Positions 8,993-20,500 of a stretch of DNA of 64,000 bases are shown here, in pieces. The first letter of the stretch is position 1. The number at the start of each line of letters is the position of its first letter. Both the position numbers and the translations under genes were made by a program. The stretch comes from Diplolepis rosae (lineage: Eukaryota; Arthropoda; Insecta; Hymenoptera; Diplolepididae), in assembly GCA_030998225.1 (NCBI GenBank), contig JAPYXD010000553.1, positions 2,356,001 to 2,420,000 of the forward strand, read 5' to 3'. The notes under the pieces were generated by a model, which was not told the DNA's origin, made no database searches, and saw only the letters and a program-made list of their open reading frames with translations.

Positions 8993-10415
8993 GTGGCCAA
9001 GTAATGCGCGAATTCTTAGGAGTATAAGAATTTTTCTAAAGTGGCCAAGTAATACGCGAGATTTCCGGACTCTGACCTTAAGAAAGGTGGCCAAGTAATG
9101 CGCGAGTTCAATGGACCTCATGACTGATATAAATACATAAGTGGCCTCGTAATACGCGAGTTAGACGAAGCCTGTCCTGAAAACAGTGGCCAAATAATGC
9201 GCGAGATTTCCGGACTCTGACTTTAAGTAAGGTGGCCAAGTAATGCGCGAATTCTTAGGAGTATAAGAATTTTTATAAGTAGCCAAGTAATACGCGAGAT
9301 TTCCGGACTCTGACTTGAAGTAAAGTGGCCAAGTAATGCGCGAGTTCTTAGGAGTGTAAGAATTTTTATAACGTGGCCAAGTAATACGCGAATTCATAGG
9401 AGTATAAGAATTTTTCTAAAGTGGTCAAGTAGTACGCGAGATTTCCGGACTCTGACTTTAAATAAGGTGGCCAAGTAATGCGCGAATTCTTAGGAGTATA
9501 AGAATTTTTCTAAAGTGGCCAAGTAATACGCGAGATTTCCGGACTCTGACCTTAAGAAAGGTGGCCAAGTAATGCGCGAGTTCAATGGACCTCATGACTG
9601 ATATAAATACATAAGTGGCCTCGTAATACGCGAGTTAGACGAAGCCTGTCCTGAAAACAGTGGCCAAATAATACGCGAGATTTCCGGACTCTGACTTTAA
9701 GTAAGGTGGCCAAGTAATGCGCGAGTTCTTAGGAGTATAAGAATTGTTATAAAGTGGCCAAGTAATACGCGAGATTTCCGGACTCTGACTTGAAGTAAAG
9801 TGGCCAAGTAATGCGCGAGTTCTTAGGAGTGTAAGAATTTTTATAACGTGGCCAAGTAATACGCGAATTCATAGGAGTATAAGAATTTTTCTAAAGTGGT
9901 CAAGTAGTACGCGAGATTTCCGGACTCTGACTTTAAGTAAGGTGGCCAAGTAATGCGCGAGTTCTTAGGAGTATAAGAATTTTTATAAGTAGCCAAGTAA
10001 TACGCGAGATTTCCGGACTCTGACTTGAAGTAAAGTGGCCAAGTAATGCGCGAGTTCTTAGGAGTGTAAGAATTTTTATAACGTGGCCAAGTAATACGCG
10101 AATTCATAGGAGTATAAGAATTTTTCTAAAGTGGTCAAGTAGTACGCGAGATTTCCGGACTCTGACTTTAAATAAGGTGGCCAAGTAATGCGCGAATTCT
10201 TAGGAGTATAAGAATTTTTCTAAAGTGGCCAAGTAATACGCGAGATTTCCGGACTCTGACCTTAAGAAAGGTGGCCAAGTAATGCGCGAGTTCAATGGAC
10301 CTCATGACTGATATAAATACATAAGTGGCCTCGTAATACGCGAGTTAGACGAAGCCTGTCCTGAAAACAGTGGCCAAATAATGCGCGAGATTTCCGGACT
10401 CTGACTTTAAATAAG
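8993..10415. repeat. Transitional satellite segment with three D2 monomers
   Basis: D2 monomers at 9087, 9561 and 10271 are separated by 474 and 710 bp. The surrounding monomers repeat in longer blocks but without a fixed period. The segment links the hexamer tract to the 1457-bp repeat. Confidence 0.75.
9087..9140. repeat. Class D monomer, subfamily D2 (cctcatg type), 54 bp
   Basis: Same layout as D1 but with cctcatg, and followed by a C-like monomer with a gtggcctcg core and a gttagacgaagcctgtcc tail. It is normally preceded by a B monomer ending ccttaagaaag. Starts seen: 9087, 9561, 10271, 14794, 16211, 17572, 19495, 20531, 22454, 23493, 25370, 26405, 28328, 29456, 31379, 32649, 34857, 39527, 41414 (degenerate), 45500, 50967, 53785, 57824, 59756, 60602 and 62573 (cattatg variant). 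Confidence 0.88.
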
Positions 10416-11025
10416 GTGGCCAAGTAATGCGCGAATTCTTAGGAGTATAAGAATTTTTCTAAAGTGGCCAACTAATACGCGAGATTTCCGGACTCTGACT
10501 TGAAGTAAAGTGGCCAAGTAATGCGCGAGTTCTTAGGAGTGTAAGAATTTTTATAACGTGGCCAAGTAATACGCGAATTCATAGGAGTATAAGAATTTTT
10601 CTAAAGTGGTCAAGTAGTACGCGAGATTTCCGGACTCTGACTTTAAGTAAGGTGGCCAAGTAATGCGCGAGTTCTTAGGAGTATAAGAATTTTTATAAGT
10701 AGCCAAGTAATACGCGAGTTAAACGAAGTCTGTCTTAAAAAGAGTGGCCAAGTAATGCGCGAATTCTTAGGAGTATAAGAATTGTTATAAAGTGGCCAAA
10801 TAATACGCGAGATTTCCGGACTCTGACTTAAAGTAAAGTGGCCAAGTAATGCGCGAGTTCTTAGGATTATAAGAATTTTTCTAAAGTGGCCAAGTAATAC
10901 GCGAGATTTCCGGACTCTGACTTTAAATAAGGTGGCCAAGTAATGCGCGAATTCTTAGGAGTATAAGAATTTTTCTAAAGTGGCCAAGTAATACGCGAGA
11001 TTTCCGGACTCTGACCTTAAGTAAG

Positions 11026-11079
11026 GTGGCCAAGTAATGCGCGAGTTCAATGGACCACAGGACTGATATAAATACATAA
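11026..11079. repeat. Class D monomer, subfamily D1 (ccacagg type), 54 bp
   Basis: The A-form core is followed by gttcaatggaccacagg and then a TATAAATA-containing end. It is followed by a special C-like monomer with a gtggtctcg core. I find D1 starts at 6606, 11026, 12483, 13940, 15549, 33541, 35846, 37211, 38109, 38537, 40515, 44184, 46255, 47106, 48093, 49083, 49932, 56509 and 58579. None was seen between 15.6 and 33.5 kb. The list was made by eye and may miss a copy. Confidence 0.88.
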
Positions 11080-11360
11080 GTGGTCTCGTAATACGCGAGT
11101 TAAACGAAGTCGGACTTAATGTAAAGTGGCCAAATAATGCGCGAGATTTCCGGACTCTGACTTAAAATAAGGTGGCCAAGTAATGCGCGAGTTCTTAGGA
11201 GTGTAAGAATTTTTATAACGTGGCCAAGTAATACGCGAATTCATAGGAGTATAAGAATTTTTCTAAAGTGGTCAAGTAGTACGCGAGATTTCCGGACTCT
11301 GACTTTAAGTAAGGTGGCCAAGTAATGCGCGAGTTCTTAGGAGTATAAGAATTTTTATAA

Positions 11361-11405
11361 GTAGCCAAGTAATACGCGAGTTAAACGAAGTCTGTCTTAA
11401 AAAGA
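11361..11405. repeat. Representative class C monomer (45 bp)
   Basis: The core has the diagnostic gtagcc change, and the tail runs gttaaacgaag then tctgtcttaaaaaga. The last part aligns with the tctgacttaaagtaaa end of class B, so C is a diverged B. It almost always follows an A monomer that ends ttttataa, one base shorter than the usual A. Confidence 0.85.
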
Positions 11406-11499
11406 GTGGCCAAGTAATGCGCGAATTCTTAGGAGTATAAGAATTGTTATAAAGTGGCCAACTAATACGCGAGATTTCCGGACTCTGACTTAAAGTAAA
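11406..11499. repeat. Representative 94-bp A-B dimer
   Basis: Monomer A (11406-11453, 48 bp) has the G-form core and the tail with the 8-bp dyad AATTCTTA/TAAGAATT separated by 6 bases. Its GAATTC is an EcoRI site present in many A copies. Monomer B (11454-11499, 46 bp) has the A-form core, here with the common ccaac variant, and a TCCGGA palindrome. Both cores contain TGGCCA. These sites recur with monomer or dimer spacing through the array. Confidence 0.93.
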
Positions 11500-14265
11500 G
11501 TGGCCAAGTAATGCGCGAATTCTTAGGAGTATAAGAATTTTTATAAAGTGGCCAAGTAATACGCGAGATTTCCGGACTCTGACTTTAAATAAGGTGGCCA
11601 AGTAATGCGCGAATTCTTAGGAGTATAAGAATTGTTATAACGTGGCCAACTAATACGCGAGATTTCCGGACTCTGACTGAAAGTAAAGTGGCCAAGTAAT
11701 GCGCGAGTTCTTAGGAGTATAAGAATTTTTATAAGTGGCCAAGTAATACGCGAGATTTCCGGACTCTGACTTTAAGTAAGGTGGCCAAGTAATACGCGAG
11801 TTCTTAGGAGTATAAGAATTTTTATAAGTAGCCAAGTAATACGCGAGTTAAACGAAGTCTGTCTTAAAAAGAGTGGCCAAGTAATGCGCGAATTCTTAGG
11901 AGTATAAGAATTGTTATAAAGTGGCCAACTAATACGCGAGATTTCCGGACTCTGACTTGAAGTAAAGTGGCCAAGTAATGCGCGAGTTCTTAGGAGTGTA
12001 AGAATTTTTATAACGTGGCCAAGTAATACGCGAATTCATAGGAGTATAAGAATTTTTCTAAAGTGGTCAAGTAGTACGCGAGATTTCCGGACTCTGACTT
12101 TAAGTAAGGTGGCCAAGTAATGCGCGAGTTCTTAGGAGTATAAGAATTTTTATAAGTAGCCAAGTAATACGCGAGTTAAACGAAGTCTGTCTTAAAAAGA
12201 GTGGCCAAGTAATGCGCGAATTCTTAGGAGTATAAGAATTGTTATAAAGTGGCCAAATAATACGCGAGATTTCCGGACTCTGACTTAAAGTAAAGTGGCC
12301 AAGTAATGCGCGAGTTCTTAGGATTATAAGAATTTTTCTAAAGTGGCCAAGTAATACGCGAGATTTCCGGACTCTGACTTTAAATAAGGTGGCCAAGTAA
12401 TGCGCGAATTCTTAGGAGTATAAGAATTTTTCTAAAGTGGCCAAGTAATACGCGAGATTTCCGGACTCTGACCTTAAGTAAGGTGGCCAAGTAATGCGCG
12501 AGTTCAATGGACCACAGGACTGATATTAATACATAAGTGGCCTCGTAATACGCGAGTTAAACGAAGTCGGACTTAATGTAAAGTGGCCAAATAATGCGCG
12601 AGATTTCCGGACTCTGACTTTAAGTAAGGTGGCCAAGTAATGCGCGAGTTCTTAGGAGTGTAAGAATTTTTATAACGTGGCCAAGTAATACGCGAATTCA
12701 TAGGAGTATAAGAATTTTTCTAAAGTGGTCAAGTAGTACGCGAGATTTCCGGACTCTGACTTTAAGTAAGGTGGCCAAGTAATGCGCGAGTTCTTAGGAG
12801 TATAAGAATTTTTATAAGTAGCCAAGTAATACGCGAGTTAAACGAAGTCTGTCTTAAAAAGAGTGGCCAAGTAATGCGCGAATTCTTAGGAGTATAAGAA
12901 TTGTTATAAAGTGGCCAACTAATACGCGAGATTTCCGGACTCTGACTTAAAGTAAAGTGGCCAAGTAATGCGCGAATTCTTAGGAGTATAAGAATTTTTA
13001 TAAAGTGGCCAAGTAATACGCGAGATTTCCGGACTCTGACTTTAAATAAGGTGGCCAAGTAATGCGCGAATTCTTAGGAGTATAAGAACTGTTATAACGT
13101 GGCCAACTAATACGCGAGATTTCCGGACTCTGACTGAAAGTAAAGTGGCCAAGTAATGCGCGAGTTCTTAGGAGTATAAGAATTTTTATAAGTGGCCAAG
13201 TAATACGCGAGATTTCCGGACTCTGACTTTAAGTAAGGTGGCCAAGTAATACGCGAGTTCTTAGGAGTATAAGAATTTTTATAAGTAGCCAAGTAATACG
13301 CGAGTTAAACGAAGTCTGTCTTAAAAAGAGTGGCCAAGTAATGCGCGAATTCTTAGGAGTATAAGAATTGTTATAAAGTGGCCAACTAATACGCGAGATT
13401 TCCGGACTCTGACTTGAAGTAAAGTGGCCAAGTAATGCGCGAGTTCTTAGGAGTGTAAGAATTTTTATAACGTGGCCAAGTAATACGCGAATTCATAGGA
13501 GTATAAGAATTTTTCTAAAGTGGTCAAGTAGTACGCGAGATTTCCGGACTCTGACTTTAAGTAAGGTGGCCAAGTAATGCGCGAGTTCTTAGGAGTATAA
13601 GAATTTTTATAAGTAGCCAAGTAATACGCGAGTTAAACGAAGTCTGTCTTAAAAAGAGTGGCCAAGTAATGCGCGAATTCTTAGGAGTATAAGAATTGTT
13701 ATAAAGTGGCCAAATAATACGCGAGATTTCCGGACTCTGACTTAAAGTAAAGTGGCCAAGTAATGCGCGAGTTCTTAGGATTATAAGAATTTTTCTAAAG
13801 TGGCCAAGTAATACGCGAGATTTCCGGACTCTGACTTTAAATAAGGTGGCCAAGTAATGCGCGAATTCTTAGGAGTATAAGAATTTTTCTAAAGTGGCCA
13901 AGTAATACGCGAGATTTCCGGACTCTGACCTTAAGTAAGGTGGCCAAGTAATGCGCGAGTTCAATGGACCACAGGACTGATATAAATACATAAGTGGTCT
14001 CGTAATACGCGAGTTAAACGAAGTCGGACTTAATGTAAAGTGGCCAAATAATGCGCGAGATTTCCGGACTCTGACTTTAAGTAAGGTGGCCAAGTAATGC
14101 GCGAGTTCTTAGGAGTGTAAGAATTTTTATAACGTGGCCAAGTAATACGCGAATTCATAGGAGTATAAGAATTTTTCTAAAGTGGTCAAGTAGTACGCGA
14201 GATTTCCGGACTCTGACTTTAAGTAAGGTGGCCAAGTAATGCGCGAGTTCTTAGGAGTATAAGAA

Positions 14266-17200
14266 TTGTTATAAAGTGGCCAACTAATACGCGAGATTTC
14301 CGGACTCTGACTTGAAGTAAAGTGGCCAAGTAATGCGCGAGTTCTTAGGAGTGTAAGAATTTTTATAACGTGGCCAAGTAATACGCGAATTCATAGGAGT
14401 ATAAGAATTTTTCTAAAGTGGTCAAGTAGTACGCGAGATTTCCGGACTCTGACTTTAAGTAAGGTGGCCAAGTAATGCGCGAGTTCTTAGGAGTATAAGA
14501 ATTGTTATAAAGTGGCCAACTAATACGCGAGATTTCCGGACTCTGACTTGAAGTAAAGTGGCCAAGTAATGCGCGAGTTCTTAGGAGTGTAAGAATTTTT
14601 ATAACGTGGCCAAGTAATACGCGAATTCATAGGAGTATAAGAATTTTTCTAAAGTGGTCAAGTAGTACGCGAGATTTCCGGACTCTGACTTTAAATAAGG
14701 TGGCCAAGTAATGCGCGAATTCTTAGGAGTATAAGAATTTTTCTAAAGTGGCCAAGTAATACGCGAGATTTCCGGACTCTGACCTTAAGAAAGGTGGCCA
14801 AGTAATGCGCGAGTTCAATGGACCTCATGACTGATATAAATACATAAGTGGCCTCGTAATACGCGAGTTAGACGAAGCCTGTCCTGAAAACAGTGGCCAA
14901 ATAATGCGCGAGATTTCCGGACTCTGACTTTAAGTAAGGTGGCCAAGTAATGCGCGAATTCTTAGGAGTATAAGAATTGTTATAAAGTGGCCAACTAATA
15001 CGCGAGATTTCCGGACTCTGACTTGAAGTAAAGTGGCCAAGTAATGCGCGAGTTCTTAGGAGTGTAAGAATTTTTATAACGTGGCCAAGTAATACGCGAA
15101 TTCATAGGAGTATAAGAATTTTTCTAAAGTGGTCAAGTAGTACGCGAGATTTCCGGACTCTGACTTTAAGTAAGGTGGCCAAGTAATGCGCGAGTTCTTA
15201 GGAGTATAAGAATTTTTATAAGTAGCCAAGTAATACGCGAGTTAAACGAAGTCTGTCTTAAAAAGAGTGGCCAAGTAATGCGCGAATTCTTAGGAGTATA
15301 AGAATTGTTATAAAGTGGCCAAATAATACGCGAGATTTCCGGACTCTGACTTAAAGTAAAGTGGCCAAGTAATGCGCGAGTTCTTAGGATTATAAGAATT
15401 TTTCTAAAGTGGCCAAGTAATACGCGAGATTTCCGGACTCTGACTTTAAATAAGGTGGCCAAGTAATGCGCGAATTCTTAGGAGTATAAGAATTTTTCTA
15501 AAGTGGCCAAGTAATACGCGAGATTTCCGGACTCTGACCTTAAGTAAGGTGGACAAGTAATGCGCGAGTTCAATGGACCACAGGACTGATATAAATACAT
15601 AAGTGGTCTCGTAATACGCGAGTTAAACGAAGTCGGACTTAATGTAAAGTGGCCAAATAATGCGCGAGATTTCCGGACTCTGACTTTAAGTAAGATGGCC
15701 AAGTAATACGCGAGTTCTTAGGAGTATAAGAATTTTTATAAGTAGCCAAGTAATACGCGAGTTAAACGAAGTCTGTCTTAAAAAGAGTGGCCAAGTAATG
15801 CGCGAATTCTTAGGAGTATAAGAATTGTTATAAAGTGGCCAACTAATACGCGAGATTTCCGGACTCTGACTTGAAGTAAAGTGGCCAAGTAATGCGCGAG
15901 TTCTTAGGAGTATAAGAATTGTTATAAAGTGGCCAACTAATACGCGAGATTTCCGGACTCTGACTGAAAGTAAAGTGGCCAAGTAATGCGCGAGTTCTTA
16001 GGATTATAAGAATTTTTCTAAAGTGGCCAAGTAATACGCGAGATTTCCGGACTCTGACTTTAAATAAGGTGGCCAAGTAATGCGCGAATTCTTAGGAGTA
16101 TAAGAATTTTTCTAAAGTGGCCAAGTAATGCGCGAATTCTTAGGAGTATAAGAATTTTTCTAAAGTGGCCAAGTAATACGCGAGATTTCCGGACTCTGAC
16201 CTTAAGAAAGGTGGCCAAGTAATGCGCGAGTTCAATGGACCTCATGACTGATATAAATACATAAGTGGCCTCGTAATACGCGAGTTAGACGAAGCCTGTC
16301 CTGAAAACAGTCGCCAAATAATGCGCGAGATTTCCGGACTCTGACTTTAAGTAAGGTGGCCAAGTAATGCGCGAGTTCTTAGGAGTATAAGAATTTTTAT
16401 AAGTAGCCAAGTAATACGCGAGTTACACGAAGTCTGTCTTGAAAAGAGTGGCCAAGTAATGCGCGAATTCTTAGGAGTATAAGAATTGTTATAAAGTGGC
16501 CAACTAATACGCGAGATTTCCGGACTCTGACTTGAAGTAAAGTGGCCAAGTAATGCGCGAATTCTTAGGAGTATAAGAACTGTTATAACGTGGCCAACTA
16601 ATACGCGAGATTTCCGGACTCTGACTGAAAGTAAAGTGGCCAAGTAATGCGCGAGTTCTTAGGAGTATAAGAATTTTTATAAGTGGCCAAGTAATACGCG
16701 AGTTCTTAGGAGTATAAGAATTTTTATAAGTAGCCAAGTAATACGCGAGTTAAACGAAGTCTGTCTTAAAAAGAGTGGCCAAGTAATGCCCGAATTCTTA
16801 GGAGTATAAGAATTGTTATAAAGTGGCCAACTAATACGCGAGATTTCCGGACTCTGACTTAAAGTAAAGTGGCCAAGTAATGCGCGAATTCTTAGGAGTA
16901 TAAGAATTTTTATAAAGTGGCCAAGTAATATGCGAGATTTCCGGACTCTGACTGTAAGTAACGGGATCAAGAAATCCGCTAATTCTTAGGAGTATAAGAA
17001 TTGTTATAACGTGGCCCACTATTACGCGAGATTTCCGGACTCTGACTGAAAGTAAAGTGGCCAAGTAATGCGCGAGTTCTTAGGAGTATAAGAATTTTTA
17101 TAAGTGGCCAAGTAATACGCGAGATTTCCGGACTCTGACTTTAAGTAAGGTGGCCAAGTAATGCGCGAGTTCTTAGGAGTATAAGAATTTTTATAAGTAG

Positions 17201-17571
17201 CCAAGTAATACGCGAGTTAAACGAAGTCTGTCTTAAAAAGAGTGGCCAAGTAATGCGCGAATTCTTAGGAGTATAAGAATTGTTATAAAGTGACCAACTA
17301 ATACGCGAGATTTCCGGACTCTGACTTAAAGTAAAGTGGCCAAGTAATGCGCGAGTTCTTAGGATTATAAGAATTTTTCTAAAGTGGCCAAGTAATACGC
17401 GAGATTTCTGGACTCTGACTTTAAATAAGGTGGCCAAGTAATGCGCGAATTCTTAGGAGTATAAGAATTTTTCTAAAGTGGCCAAGTAATACGCGAATTC
17501 TTAGGAGTATAAGAATTTTTCTAAAGTGGCCAAGTAATACGCGAGATTTCCGGACTCTGACCTTAAGAAAG
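14266..17571. repeat. Mosaic satellite segment between two higher-order repeat domains
   Basis: Contains D2 at 14794 and 16211 and D1 at 15549, the last D1 before an 18-kb stretch without any. The 14.2-14.7 kb part repeats A-B blocks carrying a 'gtgtaag' A variant. The stretch 16955-17030 is unusually diverged, with cores reading gggatcaagaaatccgct and gtggcccac. Confidence 0.75.
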
Positions 17572-20500
17572 GTGGCCAAGTAATGCGCGAGTTCAATGGA
17601 CCTCATGACTGATATAAATACATAAGTGGCCTCGTAATACGCGAGTTAGACGAAGCCTGTCTTGAAAACAGTGTCCAAATAATGCGCGAGAATTCCGGAC
17701 TCTGACTTTAAGTAAGGTGGCCAAGTAATGCGCGAGTTCTTAGGAGTATAAGAATTTTTATAAGTCGCCAAGTAATACGCGAGTTACACGAAGTCTGTCT
17801 TGAAAAGAGTGGCCAAGTAATGCGCGAATTCTTAGGAGTATAAGAATTTTTCTAAAGTGGCCAACTAATACGCGAGATTTCCGGACTCTGACTTGAAGTA
17901 AAGTGGCCAAGTAATGCGCGAGTTCTTAGGAGTATAAGAATTGTTATAACGTGGCCAACTATTACGCGAGATTTCCGGACTCTGACTGAAAGTAAAGTGG
18001 CCAAGTAATGCGCGAGTTCTTAGGAGTATAAGAATTTTTATAAGTGGCCAAGTAATACGCGAGATTTCCGGACTCTGACTTTAACTAAGGTGGCCAAGTA
18101 ATACGCGAGTTCTTAGGAGTATAAGAATTTTTATAAGTAGCCAAGTAATACGCGAGTTAAACGAAGTCTGTCTTAAAAAGAGTGGCCAAGTAATGCGCGA
18201 ATTCTTAGGAGTATAAGAAATGTTATAAAGTGGCCAACTAATACGCGAGATTTCCGGACTCTGACTTAAAGTAAAGTGGCCAAGTAATGCGCGAGTTCTT
18301 AGGATTATAAGAATTTTTCTAAAGTGGCCAAGTAATACGCGAGTTCTTATGAGTATAAGAAATTTTATAAAGTGGCCAAGTAATACGCGAGATTTCCGGA
18401 CTCTGACTTTAATTAAGGTGGCCAAGTAATGCGCGAATTCTTAGGAGTATAAGAATTTTTCTAAAGTGGCCAAGTAATACGCGAGATTTCCGGACTCTGA
18501 CCTTAAGTAAGGTGGCCAAGTAATGCGCGAGATTTCCGTACTCTGACTTGAAGTAAAGTGGCCAAGTAATGCGCGAGTTCTTAGGAGTGTAAGAATTTTT
18601 ATAACGTGGCCAAGTAATACGCGAATTCATAGGAGTATAAGAATTTTTCTAAAGTGGTCAAGTAGTACGCGAGATTTCCGGACTCTGACTTTAAGTAAGG
18701 TGGCCAAGTAATGCGCGAGTTCTTAGGAGTATAAGAATTTTTATAAGTAGCCAAGTAATACGCGAGTTAAACGAAGTCTGTCTTAAAAAGAGTGGCCAAG
18801 TAATGCGCGAATTCTTAGGAGTATAAGAATTGTTATAAAGTGGCCAACTAATACGCGAGATTTCCGGACTCTGACTTAAAGTAATGTGGCCAAGTAATGC
18901 GCGAGTTCTTAGGATTATAAGAATTTTTCTAAAGTGGCCAAGTAATACGCGAGATTTCCGGACTCTGACTGAAAGTAAAGTGGCCAAGTAATGCGCGAGT
19001 TCTTAGGAGTATAAGAATTTTTATAAGTGGCCAAGTAATACGCGAGATTTCCGGACTCTGACTTTAAGTAAGGTGGCCAAGTAATGCGCGAGTTCTTAGG
19101 AGTATAAGAATTTTTATAAGTAGCCAAGTAATACGCGAGTTAAACGAAGTCTGTCTTAAAAAGAGTGGCCAAGTAATGCGCGAATTCTTAGGAGTATAAG
19201 AATTGTTATAAAGTGGCCAACTAATACGCGAGATTTCCGGACTCTGACTTAAAGTAAAGTGGCCAAGTAATGCGCGAGTTCTTAGGATTATAAGAATTTT
19301 TCTAAAGTGGCCAAGTAATACGCGAGTTCTTAGGATTATAAGAATTTTTCTAAAGTGGCCAAGTAATACGCGAGATTTCCGGACTCTGACTTTAAATAAG
19401 GTGGCCAAGTAATGCGCGAATTCTTAGGAGTATAAGAATTTTTCTAAAGTGGCCAAGTAATACGCGAGATTTCCGGACTCTGACCTTAAGAAAGGTGGCC
19501 AAGTAATGCGCGAGTTCAATGGACCTCATGACTGATATAAATACATAAGTGGCCTCGTAATACGCGAGTTAGACGAAGCCTGTCCTGAAAACAGTGGCCA
19601 AATAATGCGCGAGATTTCCGGACTCTGACTTTAAGTAAGGTGGCCAAGTAATGCGCGAGTTCTTAGGAGTATAAGAATTTTTATAAGTAGCCAAGTAATA
19701 CGCGAGTTACACGAAGTCTGTCTTGAAAAGAGTGGCCAAGTAATGCGCGAATTCTTAGGAGTATAAGAATTGTTATAAAGTGGCCAAGTAATACGCGAAT
19801 TCATAGGAGTATAAGAATTTTTCTAAAGTGGTCAAGTAGTACGCGAGATTTCCGGACTCTGACTTTAAGTAAGGTGGCCAAGTAATGCGCTAATGCTTAG
19901 GTGTATGAGAATTGTTATAACGTGGCCAACTATTACGCGAGATTTCCGGACTCTGACTTGAAGTAAAGTGGCCAAGTAATCCGCGAATTCTTAGGAGTAT
20001 CAGAATTGTTCTAAAGTGGCCAACTAATACGCGAGATTTCCGTACTCTGACTGAAAGTAATGTGGCCAAGTAATGCGCGAGTTCTTAGGAGTATAAGAAT
20101 TTTTATAAGTGGCCAAGTAATGCGCGAGTTCTTAGGAGTATAAGAATTTTTATAAGTAGCCAAGTAATACGCGAGTTAAACGAAGTCTGTCTTAAAAAGA
20201 GTGGCCAAGTAATGCGCGAATTCTTAGGAGTATAAGAATTGTTATAAAGTGGCCAACTAATACGCGAGATTTCCGGACTCTGACTTAAAGTAAAGTGGCC
20301 AAGTAATGCGCGAGTTCTTAGGATTATAAGAATTTTTCTAAAGTGGCCAAGTAATACGCGAGATTTCTGGACTCTGACTTTAAATGAGGTGGCCAAGTAA
20401 TGCGCGAATTCTTAGGAGTATAAGAATTTTTCTAAAGTGGCCAAGTAATACGCGAATTCTTAGGAGTATAAGAATTTTTCTAAAGTGGCCAAGTAATACG

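Larger units (their letters stand above)
10416..14265. repeat. 1457-bp higher-order repeat of 31 monomers, ~2.6 copies
   Basis: Two full copies (11026-12482 and 12483-13939) are flanked by partial copies on both sides. Landmark D1 monomers sit at 11026, 12483 and 13940, exactly 1457 bp apart. Parsing the first copy gives 31 monomers whose lengths sum to exactly 1457. The copies differ by only a few substitutions (for example taaaataag versus ttaagtaag near 11160/12617, and attg versus actg near 11630/13088). The period fails about 330 bp into the third copy, where a C-containing block is missing. Confidence 0.93.

Noticed and set aside
12100..12396. Repeated open frames of about 60-190 codons throughout the array (minus strand, often 98 codons)
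   Set aside because: The one checked (12396) starts at TTG (the reverse complement of the core's ccaa), not ATG. The frames are by-products of the repeat; monomers of 45-48 bp shift frame and the predicted proteins are translations of the same core in different phases.
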